The position numbers and the translations under genes are program-made. A model generated the notes under the pieces. It was not told the origin of the DNA, did not search any database, and was given only the letters and a program-made list of their open reading frames with translations. DNA of 64,000 bases from NCBI RefSeq assembly GCF_039523175.1, contig NZ_BAAAEU010000023.1, positions 62,001-126,000 of the forward strand, written 5' to 3'. Below, in pieces: positions 19,127 through 27,294 of the stretch (the first letter of the stretch is position 1; every line of letters starts with the position of its first letter). The stretch is from Dokdonella_A soli. GTDB lineage: Bacteria; Pseudomonadota; Gammaproteobacteria; Xanthomonadales; Rhodanobacteraceae.

Positions 19127-19513
19127 TCAGCGGTCGAGCACCATGATCGCATCGACCTCGACCTCGGCGCCGCGCGGCAGCTCGCGCACGCCGATCGTCG
19201 AACGCGCCGGATACGGCTCGCGGAAGTATTCCTTCATCACGCCATTCACCGCAGCAAAGTTTGCGAGATCGGTGAGATAGATGCCGACGCGCGCGATCTG
19301 GTCGAACGAACCGCCGGCCGCCTCGCAGACCGCCTGCAGATTGTCGAACACGCGGCGCGCCTGGGTTGCGATGTCGCCCTGCACGAGCTCGCCGCTGACC
19401 GGATCGAGCGGCGTCTGGCCGGACAGGTAAACCGTGTTGCCGACTTTCACGGCCTGCGAATAGGGACCGATCGCCGCGGGTGCGCGGTCGCTGTGGATGA
19501 TGGTGCGGGTCAT
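19127..19513 (-). CDS. ridA: RidA/YjgF-family enamine/imine deaminase
   Basis: A 128-residue trimeric cytosolic protein that hydrolyses reactive enamine/imine intermediates such as 2-aminoacrylate. Family marks are IGPYSQAVKVGNTVYLSGQ at the N-terminus and the catalytic Arg in PARSTIGVRELPRGAEVEVDAI near the C-terminus. The gene lies just after spoT, as in many gammaproteobacteria. Confidence 0.95.
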   Translation of the reverse strand: MTRTIIHSDRAPAAIGPYSQAVKVGNTVYLSGQTPLDPVSGELVQGDIATQARRVFDNLQAVCEAAGGSFDQIARVGIYLTDLANFAAVNGVMKEYFREPYPARSTIGVRELPRGAEVEVDAIMVLDR

Positions 19514-19518
19514 TGGCT

Positions 19519-19599
19519 GGGAATCGGGAATGGAGAGCCGCGAATAGTACGGCGAACGGAGCCGCTTTTACGATTCCCGTCTCTCCATTCCCGATTCCC
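19519..19599. repeat. Inverted repeat based on GGGAATCGGGAATGG
   Basis: A perfect 19-bp inverted repeat (GGGAATCGGGAATGGAGAG at 19519-19537, its reverse complement at 19581-19599) with a 43-bp centre fills the whole spoT-ridA gap. A partial copy (GGGAATCGGGA) follows hemW at 31264-31274. It resembles short dispersed intergenic repeats of Xanthomonadales. Confidence 0.7.
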
Positions 19600-19604
19600 G
19601 GCGC

Positions 19605-21773
19605 TCACACCGGATGCCGGCGCACGGCGGTGACGACCTGCAGCCGGTGCACGCGGCGCATCACGTCGGCGAGGTGCTTGCGGTTCTTGACCTCGATCGT
19701 GAACAGCATCGTCGCAGTCATCACGTCGCGTTCCTTGTACTCGACGTTCTCGATGTTCGAGCCCGCTTCCGCGATCGCCGCCGCGACCTGGGCGAGCACG
19801 CCGGGCTTGTTCGCGACCTCAATGCGCAGCTCGACCTTGTAGTCGCCCTGCACGTCGGCGTCCCAGGCGATCTCGATGCAGCGTTCCGGCGACTTGCGAA
19901 GTTCCGGCACGTTCGGACACTCGACGCGATGCACGACGATGCCCTTGCCGGCCGAGAGATAGCCCATGATCTCGTCGCCCGGCAGCGGATGGCAGCAGTT
20001 GCCGAAGCTGAGCACGCCACGTTCAGCGCCGGTGATCAGGATCTTCTCGCTGCTGCGCAGGCGCGTGGCATGTGGATGCTCGCCATGCGCCGTGAGCAGC
20101 GCCTGCGCGACCGTATCGGCGACGCGGTTGCCGAGCGCGATATCGGCCAGCAATTCCTCGAGCCGCTTGAACTTCTGCTCGGCCAGGTAGCGGTCGAGCA
20201 CTTCGTGCGGAATGCTCTCCAGCGACGATTCCACAGCATCGAGCGCACGATCGAGCATGCGGTGACCGAACTCGACCGCGTCCTCGTGCTGCAAGCGCTT
20301 CAGGTGGTGACGGATCGCGGTGCGCGCGCGACCGGAGACGACCCAGCCCAGCCACTGCGGACTCGGCGCCGCGGACGGCGCGGTGATGATCTCGACGGTC
20401 TGGCCGCTGACCAGCGGCGTGCGCAGCGGCACCAGTTTCTTGTCGGCGCGCGCGGCCACCGCGTGGCCGCCGACATCGGTGTGCACGAAGTAGGCGAAGT
20501 CGAGTGCGGTCGCATTGCGCGGCAATGCGAGGATCTGCCCTTTCGGTGTGAACAGGTAGACCTCGTCCGGGAACAGGTCGACCTTGACGTTTTCGATGAA
20601 CTCCAGCGACGACGGCGTCTGCGTTTCGCGGTCGACGAGGCCCGACACCCATTCGCGCGCCCTCGACTGTGCGCTGTTCGCCGGCGTCGCGTCGGTCTTG
20701 TAGACCCAGTGCGCGGCGACGCCGCGCTCGGCGACCGCATTCATGTCCTCGGTGCGGATCTGGATCTCGATCGGTGCGCCGAACGGTCCGAACAGCACCG
20801 TGTGCAGGGACTGGTAGCCGTTCGCCTTCGGAATCGCGATGAAGTCGCGGAAGCGGCCATCGAGCGGCTTGTGCAGGCCATGCACCGCACCGAGCGCGTG
20901 GTAACAGTGCGGCACGCTGTCGACGATGACGCGGAAGCCGTAGACGTCCATCACCTGCGCGAACGACTTGTGCTCGCTGCGCATCTTCGAATAGATGCTG
21001 TACGGCGACTTGATCCGGCTGACCACGCGATGCGGGATCTGCTCGCTCTCGAGGCGTGCATTCAGCGCGACCTCGATGCGCGCCATCGCCTCGCGGCGGT
21101 TGCCGAGCACGGAGCGGATGCGCTCCGCGATCACGCGGTGGCGGTCGGGAAACAGCGCGCGGAAACCGAGATCCTGCAGCTCGGCCTTGAAGCGGTTCAT
21201 GCCGAGGCGCTGCGCGATCGGCGCGTAGATATCCAGCGTCTCGCGCGCAATGCGGCGGCGCGCGTCGGGCTCCATCGCACCCAGCGTGCGCATGTTGTGC
21301 AGGCGGTCGGCGAGCTTGATCAGGATCACGCGCAGGTCGCGCGCCATCGCCAGCAGCATCTTGCGGAAGCTTTCCGCGGCCGCCTCCTGGCGGTTGCGGA
21401 ATCGCACCTTGTCCAGCTTGGTGACGCCGTCGACGAGCTCGATCACGGTCAGACCGAACTCGGCAGTGATCTGCTCCGCGCTGAGCGTGGTGTCCTCGAG
21501 CGTGTCGTGCAGGATCGCCGCGATGATCGTCTCGGCATCCATGCCGAGTTCGGCGAGGATGCTGGCGACCGCGACCGGATGGGTGATGTACGGTTCGCCG
21601 CTCTTGCGCGTCTGGCCCTCGTGGGCGAGCGCGCCGGTTTCATACGCCTTGCGGACCCGCGTGACCTGTTCGGCGGGCAGGTAGGCCGCGAGTTGGTGCT
21701 CGAGCGCCCGCACGTCGGCGGGGGGCTGGCTCACCGCCGGCGCCCGAACCGGCCAGGGCACAGTCGTGGCCAT
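19605..21773 (-). CDS. spoT: Bifunctional (p)ppGpp synthetase/hydrolase SpoT
   Basis: A 722-residue stringent-response enzyme. The HD hydrolase domain (about 45-205) has the HPVAVA...AAILHDTLED metal-binding motif (H89-D90), which argues for active (p)ppGpp hydrolysis. A RelA-type synthetase domain (about 235-350) has SPYSIYSKMR and YGFRVIV. A TGS domain (about 400-465, VYLFTPKGQILALP), a helical region and a C-terminal ACT domain (about 645-722, RIEVANKPGVLAQVAAAIAEAGSNI) complete the usual layout. The N-terminal 20 residues are a nonconserved extension. It follows rpoZ with a 61-bp gap. Confidence 0.97.
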   Translation of the reverse strand: MATTVPWPVRAPAVSQPPADVRALEHQLAAYLPAEQVTRVRKAYETGALAHEGQTRKSGEPYITHPVAVASILAELGMDAETIIAAILHDTLEDTTLSAEQITAEFGLTVIELVDGVTKLDKVRFRNRQEAAAESFRKMLLAMARDLRVILIKLADRLHNMRTLGAMEPDARRRIARETLDIYAPIAQRLGMNRFKAELQDLGFRALFPDRHRVIAERIRSVLGNRREAMARIEVALNARLESEQIPHRVVSRIKSPYSIYSKMRSEHKSFAQVMDVYGFRVIVDSVPHCYHALGAVHGLHKPLDGRFRDFIAIPKANGYQSLHTVLFGPFGAPIEIQIRTEDMNAVAERGVAAHWVYKTDATPANSAQSRAREWVSGLVDRETQTPSSLEFIENVKVDLFPDEVYLFTPKGQILALPRNATALDFAYFVHTDVGGHAVAARADKKLVPLRTPLVSGQTVEIITAPSAAPSPQWLGWVVSGRARTAIRHHLKRLQHEDAVEFGHRMLDRALDAVESSLESIPHEVLDRYLAEQKFKRLEELLADIALGNRVADTVAQALLTAHGEHPHATRLRSSEKILITGAERGVLSFGNCCHPLPGDEIMGYLSAGKGIVVHRVECPNVPELRKSPERCIEIAWDADVQGDYKVELRIEVANKPGVLAQVAAAIAEAGSNIENVEYKERDVMTATMLFTIEVKNRKHLADVMRRVHRLQVVTAVRRHPV

Positions 21774-21834
21774 GTCGCCGGCGCAGCCGCTCAGGCTGCC
21801 CCGTCAGATCGACACGATTGCCACGTTCGAGCCA

Positions 21835-22128
21835 TCAGAGATCGTCGCCGCCCTTGCCGATATCGTCGTCGACTTCGGCGGCGGCCCATTCCAGCGCCTC
21901 GCGCTCGGCGCGCTCGCGCTCCTGCTTGTCGATCTCGTCGATCATGGTCTGGTTGACCTTGCGGTCCGCGATCTCGCGCAGCGCGAGCACGGTCGGCTTG
22001 TCATTGTGCCCTTCGATCGCCGCCGTCGCGCCCTTCGCCAGCTGGCGGGCACGCTTGGTGGCCATCAGTACCAACTCGAAGCGGTTGTCGACCACTTCGA
22101 GGCAATCTTCCACGGTGATACGTGCCAT
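21835..22128 (-). CDS. rpoZ: RNA polymerase omega subunit
   Basis: A 97-residue omega subunit beginning MARITVEDCLEVVDNRFELV, with RARQLAKG and VLALREIADRKV as family marks. It helps fold beta-prime and forms part of a ppGpp site in Proteobacteria, which fits its position in front of spoT. In many relatives gmk directly precedes rpoZ; here the mla genes lie between them. Confidence 0.97.
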   Translation of the reverse strand: MARITVEDCLEVVDNRFELVLMATKRARQLAKGATAAIEGHNDKPTVLALREIADRKVNQTMIDEIDKQERERAEREALEWAAAEVDDDIGKGGDDL

Positions 22129-22361
22129 TCAGGAATCCTCGGACCAAAATTGAAGCCAATTCATGGCTTTAGCGATGCGCCATTGTAACGCCGCGGTTTT
22201 GTGCAGTGCAATCACGCGCATCGTGTCTGTACCTGCGCTGCATCGCTGCGCCCCTGCCCGGTGCATGTCGACCCCGATTTCGCGTAGCCTTGCATTGCGG
22301 AAAGGGAACACCCAGCTGTGCCGTGGACCGAAGAAGCCACGCACCATCGAGACGATACCCA

Positions 22362-23186
22362 ATGCGATCCAACCTGACTTCCTCCCACCTTCGCGCGGGA
22401 GTTCTGACCTTGAGCGTCGCGCTGCTGGCCGGCTGCGCGGTGGCCAAACCGCGCTCCGACGATCCGCTGGAAGATTTCAACCGCAAGATGTACGCGTTCA
22501 ATGACGCGGCGGACAAGGCGGTGATCCGGCCGGTCGCGGTCGGCTACCGCAAGGTCACGACGAAGAACATGCGCCGCGTGGTCGCGAATTTCTTCGCGAA
22601 CATCAAGATGCCGATCACGATCATCAACGACATCCTGCAGGTCGAACCGCTTTCGGCTGCGCACAATTCCGGCCGCTTCGTGATCAACTCGACGGTCGGC
22701 TTCGTCGGTCTGTTCGATCCGGCCAGCGAGATGGGGCTTCCGCCCGACGAGACCGACTTCGGCGTGACCCTGGCCAAGTGGGGCGTCCCGGAAGGCCCGT
22801 ACCTGGTGCTGCCGCTGATCGGTTCGACGACACCGCGCGATTTCTGGCGCCTGCCGGTCGACAATTATTTCGATCCGCTCGGCTGGTACGCCAGGGAGCA
22901 CGACCTGCGCTTCCACGCAGAATACCTGCCTAACACGCTGTACCTGGTCACGCTGCGCTCACGCGGCATCGAGGCCGAGGGCCTGCTCGAGGGCGTCTAC
23001 GACCCGTATATCTTCTTCCGCGACGCGTACCGGCAGCGTCGTTTGTACGACATCTACAACGGCCAGCCGCCCGCGGAGATCATCGAACAGATGCAGGGCA
23101 CCAACGACGTGGACGTCGACAAGCTGCTCGATGAGCAGCACGCCTACGAAAAGAAAAAACCCGCCAAGGACGGCGATCACCCCTGA
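22362..23186 (+). CDS. mlaA: Outer-membrane phospholipid-recycling lipoprotein MlaA
   Basis: A 274-residue lipoprotein (lipobox LLAGC, Cys about 26) that removes misplaced phospholipid from the outer leaflet of the outer membrane and passes it to MlaC. The family core is clear: DPLEDFNRKMYAFNDAADKAVIRPVAVGY, NFFANIKMPITIINDILQ and NSTVGFVGLFDPASEMGL. The ATG at 22362 is chosen because the signal peptide starts there; the open frame upstream to 22206 has no such sense. It converges on mlaFEDCB, so both halves of the pathway adjoin. Confidence 0.95.
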   Translation: MRSNLTSSHLRAGVLTLSVALLAGCAVAKPRSDDPLEDFNRKMYAFNDAADKAVIRPVAVGYRKVTTKNMRRVVANFFANIKMPITIINDILQVEPLSAAHNSGRFVINSTVGFVGLFDPASEMGLPPDETDFGVTLAKWGVPEGPYLVLPLIGSTTPRDFWRLPVDNYFDPLGWYAREHDLRFHAEYLPNTLYLVTLRSRGIEAEGLLEGVYDPYIFFRDAYRQRRLYDIYNGQPPAEIIEQMQGTNDVDVDKLLDEQHAYEKKKPAKDGDHP

Positions 23187-23190
23187 GCGT

Positions 23191-23215
23191 GGCGGCGCGA
23201 AACCGACGCGCCGCC
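23191..23215. terminator. Bidirectional hairpin between mlaA and mlaB
   Basis: A perfect 9-bp stem (GGCGGCGCG at 23191-23199 with CGCGCCGCC at 23207-23215) and a 7-nt loop sit five bases after the mlaA stop and 13 bases after the mlaB stop. There is no T-run, so termination strength is uncertain. Confidence 0.5.
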
Positions 23216-23228
23216 TGCACCTGGCGGA

Positions 23229-23534
23229 TCAGGCGATGCCTAGCAGCGGCTCGGCGTCGCACAGATGCGCCAACGCCCTGAGAGCGTCCGGGACGCCGGT
23301 GAACCGCAGCACCACTCGGCCGATGCGCGCGCGTGCCGCCCAGGCCAGCAGGATCGCCAACGTCGCGCTGTCGACGTCCTGCAATCCCGCGATATCGACC
23401 ACGACCTCGCGCGCCCCGCTTCCGGCCAATTCATTGCCGCGCATCAGCGCCGTGGCCGCTTCGGCGAAGCCGAGCCGGCCGGCAACGCGGACATGACCCG
23501 CGTCGACGCGCTCGATGCGCAGCGTCGCTGTCAC
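23229..23534 (-). CDS. mlaB: STAS-domain protein MlaB
   Basis: A 101-residue STAS-domain protein that binds the MlaF ATPase and supports the MlaFEDB transporter. Typical features are VVVDIAGLQDVDSATLAILLAWAARAR with the central DVDSATL loop. The GTG at 23534 overlaps the mlaC stop (GTGA) and has AAGG eight bases upstream; the open frame extends further up, but those residues belong to another reading of mlaC. Weakly conserved, as usual for MlaB, so identification leans on operon position. Confidence 0.85.
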   Translation of the reverse strand: MTATLRIERVDAGHVRVAGRLGFAEAATALMRGNELAGSGAREVVVDIAGLQDVDSATLAILLAWAARARIGRVVLRFTGVPDALRALAHLCDAEPLLGIA

Positions 23535-24178
23535 TGACTGCCCTTCTGGTCGTGCTCCATCGTCTCCAAAGTCTTCTCGCCCCGGGTTTCCAGGCGCGTG
23601 ATCAACGCATCGAGGCTGGATTTCTGGATCTCCGCGCCGACCTGGTTGCGGTAATTCGTGATGTAGGAGATGCCCTCGATGATCACGTCGTAGGCCTTCC
23701 ACTCCGCATCCTTGGTCTTGCGGAACGCGTAGTCGACCGCCAGCGTCTTGCCGTCGTCGAGCACGACCTCGGTGCGCACGATCGTGCGCTTGTCGCTCAG
23801 CTCGCCCTTGGTCGGCAGCACGCGAACGCGGCCACGCGTGTAGTTGAGCAGGCCTTCCGCATAGCGATGTGCGATCGAGTTGTAGAACGCCTTGGCGAAG
23901 CGCGTGCGCTGTTCCGGCGTGGACGTGCGTGCGTACTGGCCGAGCACGAGGATCGACGCGTAGTCGATGTCGAAGCGCGGCAGCAGGATGCCGTCGATGA
24001 TCTTGATCAGCTTGTCGTGATCGCTCTTGAGTTCGGCCTGGTGACCGTCGATCGCCTTGCCGAGATCGTCGGCAATACTCTGAACGACCTGATCCGGAGT
24101 CGCCGTATCGGCGCGCGCTGGCAGGGTCGCGACGACCCCCAACAACAAAGCGAAAGCAAGACCTAGCGTGCGCAACAT
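23531..24178 (-). CDS. mlaC: Periplasmic phospholipid carrier MlaC
   Basis: A 215-residue periplasmic shuttle between MlaA and the MlaFEDB complex. A signal peptide (MLRTLGLAFALLLGVVATLPARA) precedes the MlaC fold, with LLPRFDIDYASILVLGQYAR, FAKAFYNSIAHRYAEGLLNY and YDVIIEGISYITNYRNQV. The ATG at 24178 has GAGGAG about seven bases upstream and lies 10 bp after mlaD. Confidence 0.95.
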   Translation of the reverse strand: MLRTLGLAFALLLGVVATLPARADTATPDQVVQSIADDLGKAIDGHQAELKSDHDKLIKIIDGILLPRFDIDYASILVLGQYARTSTPEQRTRFAKAFYNSIAHRYAEGLLNYTRGRVRVLPTKGELSDKRTIVRTEVVLDDGKTLAVDYAFRKTKDAEWKAYDVIIEGISYITNYRNQVGAEIQKSSLDALITRLETRGEKTLETMEHDQKGSQ

Positions 24179-24188
24179 GAATGACTCC

Positions 24189-24737
24189 TCAATGCTTGTT
24201 GTCGTTGGAGGGGGGATTCGCAGCGGGCTTGGCGGCGGCGTCCTGATCCTTGGCTGGCTGGCCATCTGCAGGCTTCTGCGACGGCGAACCGCTGACCAGG
24301 AACTTGCCGATCAAGTCCTCGAGCTGCATCGACGACTGCGTCAGCACGAACTCGTCGCCGTCCTTGAACATGTCCGGCGAGCCGCCCGGCTGAATGCCAA
24401 CGTACTGGTCGCCCAATAAACCACTGGTGAATATCGCCGCGGACGAATCGTCGGGCACCTCGTTGTAGCGCTTGTCGATCGAGATGTGCACCAGCGCATC
24501 GAGCTTGCCCGGATCGAGCGCGATCGACTCGACCGAGCCGATGCGCACGCCGGCCAGCTTGACCGGCGCGCGCAGCTTGAGCTGGCCGATGTTGGTGAAG
24601 CGCGCCTTGAGCGTGTAGCTCGGGCCCTGGCTGAAGTTCGCGACCGACGTCGTCTGCGTCGCGAGGTACGCGAGCGCGGCGAAGCCGAGCAGGATGAACA
24701 GGCCAGTGCCGATCTGGTAGGAACGTCGTTGGGTCAT
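24189..24737 (-). CDS. mlaD: MCE-domain inner-membrane protein MlaD
   Basis: A 182-residue protein with one N-terminal membrane helix (about 9-27) and an MCE domain (about 38-115: YTLKARFTNIGQLKLRAPVKLAGVRIGSV...). It forms the hexameric periplasmic ring of the Mla transporter that exchanges lipid with MlaC. The tail after about 150 is Lys/Ala/Pro-rich and disordered. AGGA lies eight bases before the ATG. The gap to mlaE is almost entirely a palindromic repeat. Confidence 0.95.
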   Translation of the reverse strand: MTQRRSYQIGTGLFILLGFAALAYLATQTTSVANFSQGPSYTLKARFTNIGQLKLRAPVKLAGVRIGSVESIALDPGKLDALVHISIDKRYNEVPDDSSAAIFTSGLLGDQYVGIQPGGSPDMFKDGDEFVLTQSSMQLEDLIGKFLVSGSPSQKPADGQPAKDQDAAAKPAANPPSNDNKH

Positions 24738-24761
24738 GGTGCTGTCCTGTTTCGATTTTCC

Positions 24762-24836
24762 GTAGGAGCGGCTTCAACCGCGATGCATCTTCCCTACGCA
24801 TGCATGGCAAAGCATCGCGGCTGAAGCCGCTCCTAC
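24762..24836. repeat. Palindromic dispersed repeat, copy 1 (within the mla operon)
   Basis: Two 25-bp arms (24762-24786 and 24812-24836) of the GTAGGAGCGGCTTCAGCCGC family surround a 25-bp variable centre; the left arm has one change (CAACC for CAGCC). It lies between mlaE and mlaD. The end of the right arm contains the TAG stop codon of mlaE (24833-24835). Confidence 0.9.
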
Positions 24837-25603
24837 ATCAAGAATGCGGTCATCACGAAATCGAGCGCGAGCACGACGATCGACGAGAACACCACCGTGC
24901 GCGTCGTCGCATAGGCCACGCCCTCGCTGGTCGGCGCCGTGGTGTAGCCCTGGAATACCGCGATCAGCGCGACCACCGCACCGAACGCGACGCTCTTCCA
25001 GACGCCGTTGACGACGTCCTTCCAGACATCGACGCTCGAGGTCATGTTCGACCAGAACGTGCCGTTGTCGAGGCCGAGCCAGCTGACGCCGACCAGGTGC
25101 GCACCGAAGATGCCGAGCGCGTTGAACACGCACGCAAGCAGCGGCATCGCGACGATGCAGGCAATGAAGCGCGGCGCAGCGACGTAGGCGAGCGGATCGA
25201 CCGCCATCATCTCCATCGCGGAAAGCTGGTCGGTCGCGCGCATCAGGCCGATCTCGGCGGTGATCGAGGTGCCGGCACGTCCAGCGAACAGCAGCGCGGT
25301 CACCACCGGCCCGAGCTCGCGGTACAGCGACAGCGACACCACCGTGCCGAGCGCGGCGGTGCCGCCGAAGATCGACAGCACGTAGTACAGCTGCAGGCCG
25401 AGCACCATGCCGACGAACAGGCCGCAGGTCATGATGATCACGAGGCTCATCGCGCCGACGAACCAGATCTGGCGGATCGTCTCCTTGAGATGGCGCAGGC
25501 TCTTCGGGATCGCGGCCAGGATCTGCAGCAGGAACAGGCCGCAGGCGCCGACCTGGGCCAGGGCATCACCGATCATCGAGGGTTCCTTGCGCACCTGGCT
25601 CAT
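24833..25603 (-). CDS. mlaE: ABC-type phospholipid transporter permease MlaE
   Basis: A 256-residue inner-membrane permease of the Mla system with about five membrane helices and the family signature ELGPVVTALLFAGRAGTSITAEIGLMRATDQLSAMEMM. The ATG at 25603 overlaps the mlaF stop (ATGA). A second in-frame Met nine residues later is possible. The frame stays open upstream to 25840, but that stretch is the shadow of mlaF. Its TAG stop lies inside the palindromic repeat. Confidence 0.95.
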   Translation of the reverse strand: MSQVRKEPSMIGDALAQVGACGLFLLQILAAIPKSLRHLKETIRQIWFVGAMSLVIIMTCGLFVGMVLGLQLYYVLSIFGGTAALGTVVSLSLYRELGPVVTALLFAGRAGTSITAEIGLMRATDQLSAMEMMAVDPLAYVAAPRFIACIVAMPLLACVFNALGIFGAHLVGVSWLGLDNGTFWSNMTSSVDVWKDVVNGVWKSVAFGAVVALIAVFQGYTTAPTSEGVAYATTRTVVFSSIVVLALDFVMTAFLM

Positions 25604-26568
25604 GCCTTCGGCCCCGTATGTCGCGAAGCGACACCTTCGTCCCTCGCCCGCGACGCGGGAGAGGGGGGGGCCGTCCGCTCCGCGGACGGGGTGAGGGAGG
25701 CCGCGTCGCGGCCACCCGCCGTCTGCGTGCCTGTCGGCGGCGCACTGCTCGGGAAGCCGAGATCGGACGCGTAGTCGCGCGCCGGATACTGGAACGGCAC
25801 GGGGCCGTCGGCCTCGCCGCCGAAGAACTGCTTTGTCCATGGCGAGTCGTCGCGGGTGAGCTCGGCCGGCGTACCGCGCGCAACGACCTTGCCGGCCGCG
25901 ATCAGATACACCAGGTCGGCCGCACGCGCGACTGCGGCGAACTCGTGTGCGACCAGGATGCTGGTGATGCCGAGCGTGTCATTCAACATGCGGATCAGCT
26001 TGAGCACCTGGTTCAGCGCGATCGGATCGAGGCCGACGAACGGCTCGTCGTAGAGAATCAGCATCGGATCGCGAATCATTGCGCGCGCCAGCGCGACGCG
26101 GCGTGCCATGCCACCCGACAACTCGCTCGGCATCAGCTCCGCGGCGCCGCGCAGGCCGACCGCCTGCAGCTTGGTCAGCACGATGTTGCGTACCAGTTCC
26201 TCGGGCAGCTTGAGGTGCTGGCGCAGCGGGAACGCGACGTTCTCGAACACGCTGAAGTCGGTCAGCAACGCCGAGTTCTGGAACAGGAAACCGATCTTCT
26301 CGCGCAGGTCGAACAACGCATTGCGCGACAGCGTCGGCACGTTCCGGCCGTCGACGCGGATTTCGCCCGCGTCCGCCCTCAGCTGCCCGGTGATATGACG
26401 CAGCAGCGTGGTCTTGCCGGTGCCGCTCGGACCCATGATCGCGGTGACCTTGCCGCGCGGGATATCGAGGTCGATGCCGTCGAAGATCGTCTTGCCGTTC
26501 AGCACCGTGTGCAAACCACGGATCTGCACGATGGCGGCGTCGGACTGCGATGTCTTGGCGTCGGTCAC
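25600..26568 (-). CDS. mlaF: ABC transporter ATP-binding protein MlaF, with extended C-terminus
   Basis: A 322-residue ATPase of the Mla transporter: Walker A GPSGTGKTT (about 46-54), signature LSGGMARRVALARA (about 150-163), Walker B LILYDEPFVGLD (about 171-182) and a switch His in LVAHEF. The GTG at 26568 is favoured, with GGAA nine bases upstream; a TTG at 26595 is the alternative. Homologues end soon after the FGGEADGPVPFQYPARDY motif. Here some 50 further residues follow, and the last 38 or so are encoded by a block of hairpin repeats (25619-25713). The ATPase core is intact. Confidence 0.93.
   Translation of the reverse strand: MTDAKTSQSDAAIVQIRGLHTVLNGKTIFDGIDLDIPRGKVTAIMGPSGTGKTTLLRHITGQLRADAGEIRVDGRNVPTLSRNALFDLREKIGFLFQNSALLTDFSVFENVAFPLRQHLKLPEELVRNIVLTKLQAVGLRGAAELMPSELSGGMARRVALARAMIRDPMLILYDEPFVGLDPIALNQVLKLIRMLNDTLGITSILVAHEFAAVARAADLVYLIAAGKVVARGTPAELTRDDSPWTKQFFGGEADGPVPFQYPARDYASDLGFPSSAPPTGTQTAGGRDAASLTPSAERTAPPSPASRARDEGVASRHTGPKA
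25619..25713. repeat. Hairpin-rich repeat block inside the 3' end of mlaF
   Basis: Four consecutive dyads: 25619-25624/25628-25633 (TGTCGC/GCGACA); 25641-25651/25655-25665 (CCCTCGCCCGC with one mismatch); 25671-25678/25682-25689 (CCGTCCGC/GCGGACGG); 25699-25705/25707-25713 (GGCCGCG/CGCGGCC). A run of eight G lies in the middle. This looks like a typical intergenic repeat of GC-rich proteobacteria, but it is in frame and open within mlaF. Confidence 0.65.
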
Positions 26569-26661
26569 TCGATGTCGTTCCGTTCTGACGCGCAAGCGGG
26601 ATGCGCGGCGCGCTACCTTAGCCGATGCCGAGGCGCGGCCGCCAGCAACCGCACCTGGCGT

Positions 26662-27294
26662 TCAATCGCTCTTCAGCAAGTCATCGACCAACGCCGCGTG
26701 GCGCGCCAGTTGCGCGCCGCGACGCAGGCGCTGGCAGGCCACGATCGCACGCAGGTCGGCCAGCGCATCGGCGAACTGGTCATTGACCACGATGTAGTCG
26801 AAATCCTGCGCATGCGCGATCTCGTGGCGAGAATCGGCGAGCCGGCGCGCGATTGCCGCCGCGTCGTCGGACGCGCGCGTGCGCAGGCGGCGCTCGAGCT
26901 CCGCGCGCGAGGGCGGCAGGACGAACACGCTGACGCAGTCGGGCCGCGCCGCGCGCACCAGGCGCGCGCCCTGCCAGTCGATCTCGAGCAGCACGTCGCG
27001 GCCTTCGGCCAGCAGCGGCTCGACCGCGGTGCGTGCGGTGCCCTTGAGATCGCCGTGCACGTTCGCGTACTCATAGAACGCGTCCGCCGCAGCCATCCGT
27101 TCGAACACCTCGCGCGAGACGAAATGGTAGTGCCGCCCGTCGACCTCGCCGGGCCGCGGCAGCCGCGAGGTGTACGACACGGACAGGCTGATGCCCGGTT
27201 CGCGCTCGAGCAATGCGTTGACCAGGCTGGTCTTGCCCGAGCCCGAAGGCGCCGCAACGATATAAAGCGTTCCTGGAGCCGAGGTCCTGCTCAT
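26662..27294 (-). CDS. gmk: Guanylate kinase
   Basis: A 210-residue enzyme that phosphorylates GMP to GDP with ATP. P-loop APSGSGKTS (about 15-23), the GMP-binding SVSYTSRLPRPGEVDGRHYHFV and FYEYANVHG, and LLEIDWQGA are present. The segment HGDLKGTART replaces the commoner FGNYYGT. The start overlaps the yicC stop (ATGA), giving a yicC-gmk unit; the mla operon begins 93 bp downstream. Confidence 0.96.
   Translation of the reverse strand: MSRTSAPGTLYIVAAPSGSGKTSLVNALLEREPGISLSVSYTSRLPRPGEVDGRHYHFVSREVFERMAAADAFYEYANVHGDLKGTARTAVEPLLAEGRDVLLEIDWQGARLVRAARPDCVSVFVLPPSRAELERRLRTRASDDAAAIARRLADSRHEIAHAQDFDYIVVNDQFADALADLRAIVACQRLRRGAQLARHAALVDDLLKSD

Noticed and set aside
25604..25840. N-terminal extension of mlaE in the open frame
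   Set aside because: It is another reading of the mlaF end and its repeat; the ATG at 25603 overlaps the mlaF stop in the usual ATGA manner and matches the normal MlaE length.
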